Source of the DNA: Streptomyces sp. NBC_01788
Lineage (GTDB): Bacteria; Actinomycetota; Actinomycetes; Streptomycetales; Streptomycetaceae
Direction: 5' to 3'
DNA: 64,000 nt
Assembly: GCF_035917575.1 (NCBI RefSeq)
Contig: NZ_CP109090.1
Location: forward strand, 4,464,001 to 4,528,000
In this document: positions 1 through 8,122 of the stretch, in pieces
Layout of the letters: the number at the start of each line of letters is the position of its first letter
Numbering within the stretch: the first letter of the stretch is position 1
Program-made: the position numbers and the translations under genes
Notes under the pieces: generated by a model
The model's database searches: none
Told to the model about the DNA's origin: nothing
Seen by the model: the letters and a program-made list of their open reading frames with translations, nothing else

Positions 1-1
1 C

Positions 2-157
2 GATCTCGGCGTCGTCTGGGAACAGAAGGACATCACCCAGGACCAGGAGCTGTACGACCGGTACTGGGAACAGATCCCGGTCGTACTCGTCGACGGTGAA
101 CAGCACACCTTCTGGCGTGTGAACGAGGAGCGACTGCGCAAGGAGCTCGGGGGTTGA
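2..157 (+). CDS. Glutaredoxin-like protein, C-terminal part (5' end outside window)
   Basis: The reading frame is open from the window edge and stops at the TGA at 155-157, giving about 51 residues. The visible part carries the cis-proline segment IPVVLVDG, followed by a short C-terminal helix ending KELGG, which matches the end of small glutaredoxin/thioredoxin-fold proteins. The redox-active Cys pair would lie upstream of the window, so activity cannot be judged. It lies just upstream of rex on the same strand with a 299-base gap that contains the rex control region. Family assignment rests on the C-terminal fold only. Confidence 0.7.
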   Translation, partial: DLGVVWEQKDITQDQELYDRYWEQIPVVLVDGEQHTFWRVNEERLRKELGG

Positions 158-320
158 TCGAGGACTGACCGATGAGTTCAAAGTGGCCGGAAGTCGCCTA
201 GGATCGATGGCGTCTTGGTCTCGGGGGCGGGGATCGTAGAGGAGAGTGTGCGGTTTTGCCCCCAACAAGAAAGGCGCGGAGGTGTGGATGCGCCGGCTCC
301 GGGCGTCCGCGTCGGGCATG

Positions 321-336
321 CGTGACCCCGGTCACG
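321..336. promoter_or_regulatory. Crp-like palindrome
   Basis: CGTGACCCCGGTCACG is a perfect inverted repeat (7-base arms, 2-base centre). Its core, GTG-N6-G-N-CAC, fits the form reported for Streptomyces Crp binding sites. It lies 27 bases upstream of the Rex operator. Whether Crp binds here is inferred from the motif alone. Confidence 0.45.
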
Positions 337-362
337 TTGGCCGGGCAAATCGGACACCATCT

Positions 363-380
363 TTGTGCACACGTTCACAA
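363..380. promoter_or_regulatory. Rex operator (ROP)
   Basis: TTGTGCACACGTTCACAA matches the Rex operator consensus TTGTGAA-N4-TTCACAA at 13 of 14 defined positions. The only difference is the C at 368. Its place upstream of rex fits the known autoregulation of rex-hemACD in S. coelicolor, where a high NADH/NAD+ ratio releases Rex. No second copy was found elsewhere in the window. Confidence 0.85.
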
Positions 381-456
381 AGACATAGCCTGCTGTCGAC
401 GGGGCGGTCTGGGGACATATGACCGCCCGCAGCCCCGCTCTACCCGCAGGAGCACC

Positions 457-1221
457 GTGGCAACTGGCCGAACTCACCGACCGGCGACCCGTAGCCGAGG
501 GATTCCCGAGGCCACCGTCGCCAGGCTTCCGCTGTACCTCCGAGCCCTGACCGCACTGTCGGAGCGCTCGGTGCCCACGGTCTCCTCCGAGGAGCTCGCG
601 GCCGCGGCGGGGGTCAATTCCGCCAAGCTGCGCAAGGACTTCTCCTACCTCGGCTCCTACGGGACCCGCGGGGTGGGTTACGACGTCGAGTATCTCGTGT
701 ACCAGATCTCGCGTGAACTCGGCCTCACCCAGGACTGGCCGGTTGTGATCGTCGGCATCGGAAATCTCGGCGCCGCCCTCGCCAACTACGGCGGCTTCGC
801 CTCCCGCGGCTTCCGCGTCGCCGCGCTCATCGACGCCGACCCCGCGATGGCCGGGCGGCCCGTCGCCGGCATCCCGGTCCAGCACGCCGACGAGCTGGAG
901 AGGATCATCCGCGACAACGGCGTCTCGATCGGCGTGATCTCGACCCCCGCGGGCGCCGCCCAGCAGGTCTGCGACCGGCTGGTGGCCGCCGGTGTCACCT
1001 CCATCCTGAACTTCGCGCCGACCGTGCTGTCCGTCCCGGACGGCGTCGACGTGCGCAAGGTCGACCTCTCCATCGAGCTGCAGATCCTCGCATTCCACGA
1101 GCAGCGCAAGGCCGGTGAGGAAGCCGTGGCCGACCGCGCGGTCCCGGCAGCCACCGCCGTCCGTGACGAGTCCACCGACCAGGGCCCGGACGGGGATGTC
1201 CCCGCCGTGATGCCGGCATGA
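457..1221 (+). CDS. rex: Redox-sensing transcriptional repressor Rex
   Basis: A 254-residue repressor that reads the NADH/NAD+ ratio and controls respiratory genes. The N-terminal winged helix (about residues 15-80) is followed by a Rossmann fold with the dinucleotide-binding loop VGIGNLGAAL and a C-terminal domain-swap helix ending in an Ala/Pro-rich tail. I chose the GTG at 457, which follows CAGGAG and gives the usual N-terminus MATGRTHRPATRSRG; an upstream in-frame ATG at 256 would add 67 unrelated residues and run through the operator. The stop overlaps the hemA start (ATGA at 1218-1221), so rex and hemA are translationally coupled. Autoregulation through the operator at 363-380 is expected. 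Confidence 0.95.
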   Translation: MATGRTHRPATRSRGIPEATVARLPLYLRALTALSERSVPTVSSEELAAAAGVNSAKLRKDFSYLGSYGTRGVGYDVEYLVYQISRELGLTQDWPVVIVGIGNLGAALANYGGFASRGFRVAALIDADPAMAGRPVAGIPVQHADELERIIRDNGVSIGVISTPAGAAQQVCDRLVAAGVTSILNFAPTVLSVPDGVDVRKVDLSIELQILAFHEQRKAGEEAVADRAVPAATAVRDESTDQGPDGDVPAVMPA

Positions 1222-2984
1222 GCCTTCTCGTCGTCGGACTGAGCCACCGCAGCGCCCCGGTCAGCCTCCTGGAGCGCGCCTCGCTGAGCGCGGACGGCCG
1301 GGACAAGCTGCTCCAGGACACGGTCGCCGCCGAGCCGGCCACCGAGGCCGCCGTGCTCGCCACCTGCAACCGCATCGAGCTGTACGCCGACGTGGACAAG
1401 TTCCACGCCGGTGTCGCCGAGCTGTCCACGCTGCTCGCGCAGCACAGCGGGGTCGGCCTCGAGGAGCTCACCCCGTACCTCTACGTGCACTACGAGGACC
1501 GGGCCGTCCACCATCTGTTCTCGGTGGCCTGCGGTCTGGACTCGATGGTCGTCGGCGAGGGCCAGATCCTCGGCCAGATCAAGAACTCCCTGGCCCGCGC
1601 CCAGGAACTGCACACCGCCGGGCGTCTGCTGAACGACCTGTTCCAGCAGGCCCTGCGGGTGGGCAAGCGCGCCCACTCCGAGACCGGCATCGACGGCGCC
1701 GGGCAGTCCCTGGTCACCTTCGGCCTCGAGCAGCTGTCCGCGGGCGCGGACGTGCGGATCTGGGCGCGCGGCAAGAAGGCCCTGGTCATCGGCGCCGGTT
1801 CGATGTCGTCGCTGGCCGCGGCCACACTCGCCCGGATCGGCGTCGGCGAGATAGTGATCGCCAACCGTACGCAGGACCGGGCCGAGCGCCTCGTCCAGAT
1901 CCTCACCGAGGACGACGACACGGACGTGTCGGCCCGCGCGGTACCGATGGACGCGGTGCCGCTCGAGCTGACACGTGCAGATGTCGCCGTCTCCTGCACC
2001 GGCGCGACGGGACTCGTGCTGACCGCCGAGACGGTCACCGCCGCGGTCGAGGGCCGCACCGGAGCGCCCGTCACCGTGGGGCGGGCCGCCGGAGAAGAGC
2101 ACGGCAGCGCTCGTACGGCGGTGCGGACGGACGTCCGTGAGACGCCCGTGCCGCTCGTGGGCGCCGCCGGTGCCGACGAGAACTGCCCGCTGGACCTCGC
2201 GGAGCCCGGATTCTCCCTGATGGGCGAGTCCGCCGTGGCCGGCATCGACGCCGCCACCCTGGAGCAGCACGGCACCTGGGTGGACAACGGGACCGTCGAC
2301 CGCCGCGAGTCCGCCCGTGCCGGGGCCGACCCGGAGACCGACGCCGAGCTGATCACCGCGCTCGCCGCGACCGCGGCCAGCGCCGGCCGGGTGCCCGAGC
2401 ACCGCAGGCCCGAGCCGGTCGCCGTCACGCCGCGCCCCGAGCCGGTCCTCTTCGTACTGGACCTCGCCATGCCGCGCGACGTCGACGCGGCCGCGCACCG
2501 GCTCGCCGGGGTGCGCCTGGTGGACATCGAGTCGCTCGCCGAGGCCTCCGCCGACGCTCCGATGGCCGCCGACGTCGACCAGGTCCGCCGTATCGTCTCC
2601 GACGAGGTCGCCGCCTTCGGGGCGGCCCTGCGGGCGGCGCACATCACGCCCACCGTCGTCGCGCTGCGCACCATGGCCGCCGACGTCGTGAGCAGCGAGA
2701 TCGCTCGCCTGGAAGGGCGGCTGCCCCGCCTCGACGACAAACACCGGGCGGAGATCACCCAGACCGTCCGGCGGGTCGTGGACAAGCTGCTGCACGCGCC
2801 GACGGTCAGGGTCAAGCAGCTCGCGGCCGAGCCCGGCGGCGCCGGGTACGCGGACGCGCTGCGGACCCTGTTCGACCTGGACCCCGAGACGGTCGCCTCC
2901 GTCTCCCGGGCCGACCGCGATTCCGACGACTCCGAGAAGCACGACGACTCCGAGAAGCACAGCAAGAACCGAGGGCCAGCATGA
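1218..2984 (+). CDS. hemA: Glutamyl-tRNA reductase
   Basis: Catalyses NADPH-dependent reduction of glutamyl-tRNA(Glu) to glutamate-1-semialdehyde, the first committed step of C5-route haem synthesis. It has 588 residues. The catalytic cysteine is C50 in ATCNRIELY, the NADPH domain carries GAGSMSSLAA (about 190-200), and the C-terminal dimerisation helices are clear. Between about residues 275 and 405 it has a long acidic, Ala-rich insertion absent from the roughly 420-residue E. coli enzyme; such an insertion is usual in Streptomyces. The C-terminus holds two copies of DDSEKH. It overlaps rex and hemC by 4 bases each and should follow Rex control. HemL, which uses its product, lies at 46.4 kb. 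Confidence 0.96.
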   Translation: MSLLVVGLSHRSAPVSLLERASLSADGRDKLLQDTVAAEPATEAAVLATCNRIELYADVDKFHAGVAELSTLLAQHSGVGLEELTPYLYVHYEDRAVHHLFSVACGLDSMVVGEGQILGQIKNSLARAQELHTAGRLLNDLFQQALRVGKRAHSETGIDGAGQSLVTFGLEQLSAGADVRIWARGKKALVIGAGSMSSLAAATLARIGVGEIVIANRTQDRAERLVQILTEDDDTDVSARAVPMDAVPLELTRADVAVSCTGATGLVLTAETVTAAVEGRTGAPVTVGRAAGEEHGSARTAVRTDVRETPVPLVGAAGADENCPLDLAEPGFSLMGESAVAGIDAATLEQHGTWVDNGTVDRRESARAGADPETDAELITALAATAASAGRVPEHRRPEPVAVTPRPEPVLFVLDLAMPRDVDAAAHRLAGVRLVDIESLAEASADAPMAADVDQVRRIVSDEVAAFGAALRAAHITPTVVALRTMAADVVSSEIARLEGRLPRLDDKHRAEITQTVRRVVDKLLHAPTVRVKQLAAEPGGAGYADALRTLFDLDPETVASVSRADRDSDDSEKHDDSEKHSKNRGPA

Positions 2985-3946
2985 CTGAGAAGGCACTGAG
3001 GCTCGGGACCAGGCGGAGCAAGCTCGCCATGGCCCAGTCCGGGTTGGTGGCGGACGCCGTGAGCCAGGTGACCGGACGGCCTGTCGAGCTCGTCCCGGTC
3101 ACCACCTACGGCGACATCTCCCGTGAGCAGCTCGCACAGATCGGCGGTACGGGTGTGTTCGTGGCCGCGCTGCGCGAGGCGTTGCAGCGGGGCGAGGTGG
3201 ACTTCGCGGTTCATTCGCTCAAGGACCTGCCCACCACGCAGCCCGAGGACCTGGTCCTGGCCGCCGTGCCCGAGCGCGAGGACCCGCGTGACGTGCTCGT
3301 CGCCCGGGACGCGCTGAAGTTCACCGACCTGCCCCGCGGGGCGCGCATAGGTACGGGCTCGCCGCGCCGCATGGCCCAGCTGAACGCGTACGCCCGCGCC
3401 CACGGCCTGGACATCGAGACGGTCCCGATCCGGGGCAACGTCGACACCCGCATCGGCTTCGTCAAGAACGGCGAGCTCGATGCGGTGGTCCTGGCCGCCG
3501 CCGGGCTGAACCGGGTCGGCCGGAGCGACGAGGTGACCGACTTCCTGTCGGTCGACACGATTCTGCCGGCCCCCGGCCAGGGGGCCCTGGCGGTCGAGTG
3601 CACCGCGGCCAACGCTGCCCTCGCCGCCGAGCTCGCCGCGCTCGACGACCCGCACACGCGGGCCGCCGTGACCGCCGAGCGGTCACTGCTCGCCGCCCTG
3701 GAGGCCGGCTGCAGCGCCCCGGTGGGCGCACTGGCCGACCTCGCCCCGCTGGGCGACGAGCAGATTGTCAAGGAAATGCGCCTGCGGGGCGTCGTCGGCA
3801 GGCCCGACGGCTCCGCACTGGTGCAGCTGTCCACCACTGGTCCCGTGCCCCAGACGCACGAGCAGGCGATGGCACTCGGTCGCGAACTCGCCACCGAGAT
3901 GCTCGCCCAGGGCGCGGCCGGTCTGATGGGGGAGCGAGCACAGTGA
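2981..3946 (+). CDS. hemC: Porphobilinogen deaminase (hydroxymethylbilane synthase)
   Basis: Condenses four porphobilinogen units into hydroxymethylbilane in the cytoplasm. It has 321 residues, the normal length. Visible landmarks are the N-terminal LRLGTRRSKLAMAQ, the catalytic aspartate D82 in HSLKDLP, the substrate-binding arginines in GTGSPRRMAQL, LPAPGQGALAVEC, and C244 in LEAGCSAPVGA, which anchors the dipyrromethane cofactor. ATGA overlap with hemA and GTGA overlap with hemD place it in the middle of the coupled rex-hemACD operon. Confidence 0.97.
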   Translation: MTEKALRLGTRRSKLAMAQSGLVADAVSQVTGRPVELVPVTTYGDISREQLAQIGGTGVFVAALREALQRGEVDFAVHSLKDLPTTQPEDLVLAAVPEREDPRDVLVARDALKFTDLPRGARIGTGSPRRMAQLNAYARAHGLDIETVPIRGNVDTRIGFVKNGELDAVVLAAAGLNRVGRSDEVTDFLSVDTILPAPGQGALAVECTAANAALAAELAALDDPHTRAAVTAERSLLAALEAGCSAPVGALADLAPLGDEQIVKEMRLRGVVGRPDGSALVQLSTTGPVPQTHEQAMALGRELATEMLAQGAAGLMGERAQ

Positions 3947-5649
3947 GCCCCACCACCCTTCCCGCCTGTCCCGAACACGGGCACGTCACCTTCCTCGGTG
4001 CCGGACCCGGAGATCCGGGACTGCTCACACTGCGCGCCGTGGAGGCGCTGGCCAACGCGGATGTCCTCGTCGCCGAGCACGAGGTGCTCGACGTCGTGCG
4101 CACGCACGCCAGGCAGGGCGTCGCCGTCGTGCACACGGACCCGGGTCCTTCGGCGGACTCGCATCCGGGCACGGGCACGCCCCAGCTCACGGTTGTTGAC
4201 GGCACGTCAACAACCGCTGGGATCCCCGCGGTGCGGGATGCCGCACATCTTGTCATGGAGGCCGCGCGGGGCGGCAGGCGGGTCGTCCGTGCGGTGTCCG
4301 GGGACCCGGGACTCGACACGTACGCCGCGGAGGAGATGCTCGCCTGCGCCGCCGCGGGCGTCCCCTTCGAGGTCGTCCCCGGCATCGCGGCCGCCGTCGG
4401 CGTGCCCGCGTACGCCGGGGTGCCGCTGCGTGACGCCCACGGCACCGACGTACGGTTCGTCGACGCGCGTACCGCCTCCGACCGCTGCTGGACCGAGGTC
4501 GGTGCCTCGGACGGCACGGTCGTGGTGTCGACCACGCTCGACTCGGTCGCCGCGGCGGCCGGCGAGCTGGTCTCGGCCGGCCGCAAGCCCGACACCCCGC
4601 TGTCGGTGACGGTCGCCGGTACGACCACCCGCCAGCGCACCTGGACGGCGACGCTCGGCACGATCGCGCAGACCCTGAAGCAGGCCAAGGTGCTGCCGTC
4701 CCCGGACGGCGGGCGCCCGGTGATAGCAGTGGTCGGCGAGCGCAGCGCGACCGCCCAGCGCGACCAGCTCTCGTGGTTCGAGTCCAAGCCGTTGTTCGGG
4801 TGGAAGGTCCTCGTGCCGCGCACCAAGGAGCAGGCGGCCTCACTCTCCGACCAGCTCCGCTCCTACGGGGCTGTGCCGCACGAGGTCCCGACGATCGCCG
4901 TCGAGCCGCCGCGCACGCCCCAGCAGATGGAGCGCGCGGTCAAGGGCCTGGTGACCGGCCGCTACGAGTGGATCGCGTTCACCTCGGTCAACGCGGTGAA
5001 GGCGGTGCGGGAGAAGTTCGAGGAGTACGGCCTGGACGCCCGTGCGTTCGCCGGCATAAAGGTGGCCGCGGTCGGCGACCAGACCGCGAAGGCGCTGATC
5101 GCCTTCGGCGTGAAGCCGGACCTGGTGCCGAGCGGCGAGCAGTCGGCCGCGGGCCTGCTGGAGGACTGGCCGCCGTACGACCCGGTCTTCGACCCGATCG
5201 ACCGTGTCTTCCTGCCCCGCGCGGACATCGCCACGGAGACCCTCGTGGCGGGCCTGATCGAACTGGGCTGGGAGGTCGACGACGTCACGGCCTACCGCAC
5301 GGTCCGTGCCTCCCCGCCTCCGGCGGAGACCCGCGAGGCCATCAAGGGCGGCGGCTTCGACGCGGTGATGTTCACGTCGTCGTCCACGGTGCGGAACCTG
5401 GTCGGCATCGCGGGCAAGCCGCACAACGTGACGGTGATCGCCTGCATCGGCCCGGCCACGGCGAAGACCGCCGAGGAGCACGGCCTGCGGGTGGACGTGA
5501 TGGCTCCCGAGCCGTCCGTCCACAAGCTGGCCGAGGCCCTGGCCGACTTCGGCGCACGGCGCCGCCTCGCGGCCCTGGACGCGGGCGACCCGGTGACCCG
5601 GCCGAGCGAACGGCGCCCGGGAGCGCGGAGGCGCCGCTCGTCGACGTGA
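3943..5649 (+). CDS. hemD: Bifunctional uroporphyrinogen-III C-methyltransferase / uroporphyrinogen-III synthase
   Basis: A 568-residue two-domain fusion. The N-terminal half (about 1-255) is a SAM-dependent uroporphyrinogen methyltransferase with the signature FLGAGPGDPGLLTLRA, leading towards sirohaem and cobalamin. The C-terminal half (about 275-535) is uroporphyrinogen-III synthase (HemD), which closes and inverts ring D of hydroxymethylbilane. This fusion is normal in Streptomyces. I chose the GTG at 3943, which overlaps the hemC stop; frames beginning further upstream run inside hemC. The gene is followed within 12 bases by a strong terminator hairpin. In relatives hemB follows directly; here it is about 9.9 kb away. 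Confidence 0.94.
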   Translation: MSPTTLPACPEHGHVTFLGAGPGDPGLLTLRAVEALANADVLVAEHEVLDVVRTHARQGVAVVHTDPGPSADSHPGTGTPQLTVVDGTSTTAGIPAVRDAAHLVMEAARGGRRVVRAVSGDPGLDTYAAEEMLACAAAGVPFEVVPGIAAAVGVPAYAGVPLRDAHGTDVRFVDARTASDRCWTEVGASDGTVVVSTTLDSVAAAAGELVSAGRKPDTPLSVTVAGTTTRQRTWTATLGTIAQTLKQAKVLPSPDGGRPVIAVVGERSATAQRDQLSWFESKPLFGWKVLVPRTKEQAASLSDQLRSYGAVPHEVPTIAVEPPRTPQQMERAVKGLVTGRYEWIAFTSVNAVKAVREKFEEYGLDARAFAGIKVAAVGDQTAKALIAFGVKPDLVPSGEQSAAGLLEDWPPYDPVFDPIDRVFLPRADIATETLVAGLIELGWEVDDVTAYRTVRASPPPAETREAIKGGGFDAVMFTSSSTVRNLVGIAGKPHNVTVIACIGPATAKTAEEHGLRVDVMAPEPSVHKLAEALADFGARRRLAALDAGDPVTRPSERRPGARRRRSST

Positions 5650-5660
5650 GTGCGTCGACG

Positions 5661-5692
5661 CGGCCCGCACCCGGGAAGTCGGGTGCGGGCCG
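5661..5692. terminator. Terminator between hemD and the DUF397 gene
   Basis: A perfect 12-bp stem (CGGCCCGCACCC at 5661-5672 with GGGTGCGGGCCG at 5681-5692) and an 8-base loop. It lies between two convergent genes and can serve both directions. There is no U-tract, as is common in Streptomyces. Confidence 0.8.
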
Positions 5693-5707
5693 TGTGCGTT
5701 CGTCCGG

Positions 5708-5914
5708 TCAGTGACCGGAGGCGTACGGCAGGAAGGCCGCCCAGGTGGTGGGGGGCAGGGCGAGGCGGGGGCCGACCGGGTTCTTGGAGTCGCGGACGAG
5801 GATGTGGTCGGGTGCGGCGGCTACTTCGACGCAGTCCGGTCCCTCAGCAGTGCTGTAGCTGCTCTTTATCCACTCCAGCGCTGCCCCGTCCCCGGTAGCG
5901 GGCTTTTGAGTCAT
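5708..5914 (-). CDS. DUF397 domain-containing protein
   Basis: A 68-residue protein that is all DUF397: W-x-KSSYS-x6-CVEVA near residues 15-33, then VRDSKNPVGP and a final aromatic strand TWAAFLPY. Such proteins are encoded next to WhiJ-like HTH/DUF5753 regulators in Streptomyces and are proposed partners, in some cases toxin-antitoxin-like (Scr1/Scr2). The ATG at 5914 overlaps the stop of the upstream HTH gene (ATGA at 5911-5914), so the two are coupled. The biochemical role of DUF397 is not known. Confidence 0.9.
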   Translation of the reverse strand: MTQKPATGDGAALEWIKSSYSTAEGPDCVEVAAAPDHILVRDSKNPVGPRLALPPTTWAAFLPYASGH

Positions 5915-6744
5915 GTCTCTCCCAGCACTTTCTCGATGAAGGCCATCGACTCTCGTGGGGTGAGAGCCTGTGCCCGGATGATCCCGTAGCGCATATCCAG
6001 GACTTGAACGTGTTTCGGGTCGGTGATCACACGGCTGATCTCCTGGACCTCCGCATGTCCCACGGAGGTCCCGTCCTTGAGCCTGAGCAGCCTGAACGAG
6101 CCCCCAAGGCCAGAGTTCTCCTCGCGACCCAGCGGAAGGACTTGCAGATCCACGTTGCGGAACTGACCGACCTCCAACAATCGTTCGAGTTGCGCTCGCA
6201 TCACCATCTTGCCCCCGACAGGGCGGCGCAGCGTCGACTCGCATTGGACAAAGCTGAAGAGGGGCCGCCCGGCTGACTCACTCACGATCTCTTGACGGGC
6301 CATACGGGCTGCCACGCGCTGCTCCAACTGGTCCTCCAGGAAGGGCGGTCGGCTCCCGGAGTGCACCGCTCGCACGTACTCCTCCGTCTGCAACAACCCA
6401 TGAATCACGGAGTTGTTGTAGGCGCACAGTTCGACTGCCTCCCCCTCCAGCTTCTTCAGATCCCGTACCTTCTTCGGGTACCGGGCCTCCGCCACGTCCC
6501 CCTTCATCGCCGAGATCCTGCCGCCCGCGTTCAGCACCTCGTCCGCCGCGTCCAGGTACTCGGGCCGGGGGATCCGCCGCCCCCGTTCCACGGACGAGAC
6601 CAGCTCCTGCCCGTACCCGATCGCCGTCCCGAACTCCGCCTGGGTCATGCCGGCGGCTTCCCGCCACAACCTCAACTGCCGGATGACCGCACGCATGACG
6701 GCCCCGGCCTCGTCATCCTCCGGCTCCGCGTTCCAGTCGCTCAC
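5911..6744 (-). CDS. WhiJ-like HTH (XRE) regulator with DUF5753 domain
   Basis: About 277 residues: an N-terminal XRE helix-turn-helix (LRLWREAAGMTQAEFG to SSVERGRRIPR) and a C-terminal DUF5753 sensor region with the typical LLQTEEYVRA segment and the late MRYGIIRAQAL strand. This family regulates development and antibiotic genes together with DUF397 proteins. I favour GTG 6744, preceded by a purine/G-rich AAGGGTGG, because upstream candidates (GTG 6804, TTG 6813) have no ribosome-binding site; GTG 6753 or 6756 are possible. It is coupled to the DUF397 gene and diverges from the ATPase-like pseudogene at 6882, giving the three-part abaA/whiJ-type cassette. Confidence 0.88.
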   Translation of the reverse strand: MSDWNAEPEDDEAGAVMRAVIRQLRLWREAAGMTQAEFGTAIGYGQELVSSVERGRRIPRPEYLDAADEVLNAGGRISAMKGDVAEARYPKKVRDLKKLEGEAVELCAYNNSVIHGLLQTEEYVRAVHSGSRPPFLEDQLEQRVAARMARQEIVSESAGRPLFSFVQCESTLRRPVGGKMVMRAQLERLLEVGQFRNVDLQVLPLGREENSGLGGSFRLLRLKDGTSVGHAEVQEISRVITDPKHVQVLDMRYGIIRAQALTPRESMAFIEKVLGET

Positions 6745-6881
6745 GTCCGCCACCACCCTTCGCCGCGCCTCTGTGCTCAACCCCGGCCGTACGCGGGCAG
6801 TCACTGCGGACAAGCCGGACGGAAACCGGACCGGCTCCGGACGGTCACCTTCCGCAGGTACGCCGACTCTTCGCAGACTGA

Positions 6882-7365
6882 ATGCGAATGAACACGCTGA
6901 GTGACGTGTCTGAGGAAATCGCCCGACCCAGCAATTCCGTTACCGCGCCGACGCCCGCCGTGTCGCACGTCGAGCCACACTTCTGGGTGTCGTTGTCGGC
7001 GACCCGTTGCGGTGCGCGGCTGGCCCGCTGCTGGCGACGGAGCAACTGCGCACGTGGGGAATGCCGCTGGACCCGGCCCGGCTGATCGTGGCCGAACTCG
7101 CGGCGAACGCCGCCGTCCACGGCCGCGTGGCCGGCAGGAGTCTCCGCCTGACCCTGACTGCCGTCTCCCCGGCCACGCTCCGCAGCGAGGTGACCGACAC
7201 TCGCGGTGACCGTCAGCCAGAGCGGATGCGTACCACGGACGACGAGTTCCCCCGCGAGTCCGGCTACGGCCTGCTACTGGTCGACGAACTGGCCGATCGC
7301 TGGGGGTACGAGACGGTCCGGTGCCGTCCAAAACCGTGTGGGCGGAGCTGGACCCCGGCAGGTGA
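6882..7365 (+). pseudogene. GHKL ATP-binding (RsbW/SpoIIAB-like) protein, two frameshifts
   Basis: The conceptual product is about 161 residues, an anti-sigma-factor-like GHKL ATPase. It starts MRMNTLSDV (ATG 6882 or 6888). Its middle reads LIVAELAANAAVHG (N-box) and GYGLLLVDELADRWG (G-box) in a second frame, and it ends PSKTVWAELDPGR in a third frame, stopping at 7363-7365. One missing C near 7030 (CGC-CTG reads CGCTG) and one missing G near 7315 (ACG-GGT reads ACGGT) would restore one frame. It belongs with the divergent HTH/DUF397 pair. It is either truly broken or the result of two homopolymer sequencing errors; the sequence cannot distinguish these. Confidence 0.8.
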
Positions 7366-7376
7366 CGGACTCGCTG

Positions 7377-8078
7377 TCAGCCGCGCGAAACCGAGGAGAT
7401 GCTCTCCAACACGGCCCAGCTCCAATGGCGTCCGTGGGACACGCTGGTTGTCTCGGCAGCGATACGCCAACCGGACATCCATCCGCCACGGCCGTGATTG
7501 CGCGCCAGGCATGAGCAGGTGCACTCGTAACCGGAGGCGTTCATGCAGCTGGGATTGCACCTTTCCGAGCTGTTGTACTCGCGTCCGAGGAGGATCCGGC
7601 CGTGCCGCTTGACGAGCGCGCCGGCGAGTTCGATGAAGTGACGTGTGGCTACGGACCAGGAGTCACCACCATGGTCCCATTCTGGGCGTGCACGACCATG
7701 GACATGGCGGTGTACGAACTCCTCGTGTTTCTGCCAACCACGATCCGGAATCCAGTACCCAAGGCGGCCACGAGCGGGCAGAGTGATCACCGGAGCTCCG
7801 GCATCGTCCAGCAGCGGGATCCATGACGGTCTGGGTACCGGCACCTCCCGGATGGTGCTGAAGGGCCGTGGTGGGCGCCTGGTGATGACGGAGGGGTTCA
7901 ACTCGTACAACGGCTGGTTCGGCGATCCGGGGCGGTAACGATGCTTGCCGGACTCGGAGCACTGTGCCCGCAGGTCGGCATGGCGATGGGGGTAAACCTT
8001 TCCGGTCCGCCTATCTATCTGTATGGCGTTACCGCAGAGACGGCATCGTCCGCTCGCTGTGTAGGAGGACGGTGACAT
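7377..8078 (-). CDS. Cys-rich protein of unknown function
   Basis: 233 residues; I do not recognise a named family. The N-terminus holds a zinc-finger-like CRLCG, then His residues and a further Cys (about 17-43). The C-terminal third has a second Cys cluster, CNPSCMNASGYECTCSC, followed by ARNHGRGG, which looks like a metal-binding or structural knot. The middle is Pro/Arg-rich with Trp/Tyr pairs. The ATG at 8078 follows GGAGG with a 7-base spacer, supporting the start. It converges on the ATPase pseudogene with a 11-base gap. Motifs of this CxxxC...CxCxC...NHG type occur in scattered actinobacterial and mobile-element proteins as I recall, but no function follows. Confidence 0.72.
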   Translation of the reverse strand: MSPSSYTASGRCRLCGNAIQIDRRTGKVYPHRHADLRAQCSESGKHRYRPGSPNQPLYELNPSVITRRPPRPFSTIREVPVPRPSWIPLLDDAGAPVITLPARGRLGYWIPDRGWQKHEEFVHRHVHGRARPEWDHGGDSWSVATRHFIELAGALVKRHGRILLGREYNSSERCNPSCMNASGYECTCSCLARNHGRGGWMSGWRIAAETTSVSHGRHWSWAVLESISSVSRG

Positions 8079-8122
8079 GGAGTTCCCTCCAGCGGTTGAG
8101 AAACCCTTGGTCGCCCGCCAGG

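Larger units (their letters stand above)
158..456. promoter_or_regulatory. rex-hemACD control region (no gene)
   Basis: This 299-base stretch separates the glutaredoxin-like gene from rex. It holds a Crp-like palindrome at 321-336 and a near-consensus Rex operator at 363-380, both listed separately, and no convincing coding region on either strand. A purine-rich CAGGAG at about 447-452 precedes the rex GTG start. Confidence 0.7.

Noticed and set aside
256..456. Upstream ATG extension of rex.
   Set aside because: It would code through the Rex and Crp-like sites, and the GTG at 457 has a ribosome-binding site and the family N-terminus.
786..3655. Very long open frames on the minus strand opposite hemA and hemC (over 700 codons).
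   Set aside because: They are mirror frames of high-GC genes: Arg/Gly/His-rich with no domain, while the plus-strand products are complete, conserved enzymes.
7007..7612. A single 201-residue plus-strand frame across the ATPase region.
   Set aside because: Only its first ~100 residues match the GHKL domain; the rest is off-frame sequence caused by the second deletion, so it was treated as part of the pseudogene.
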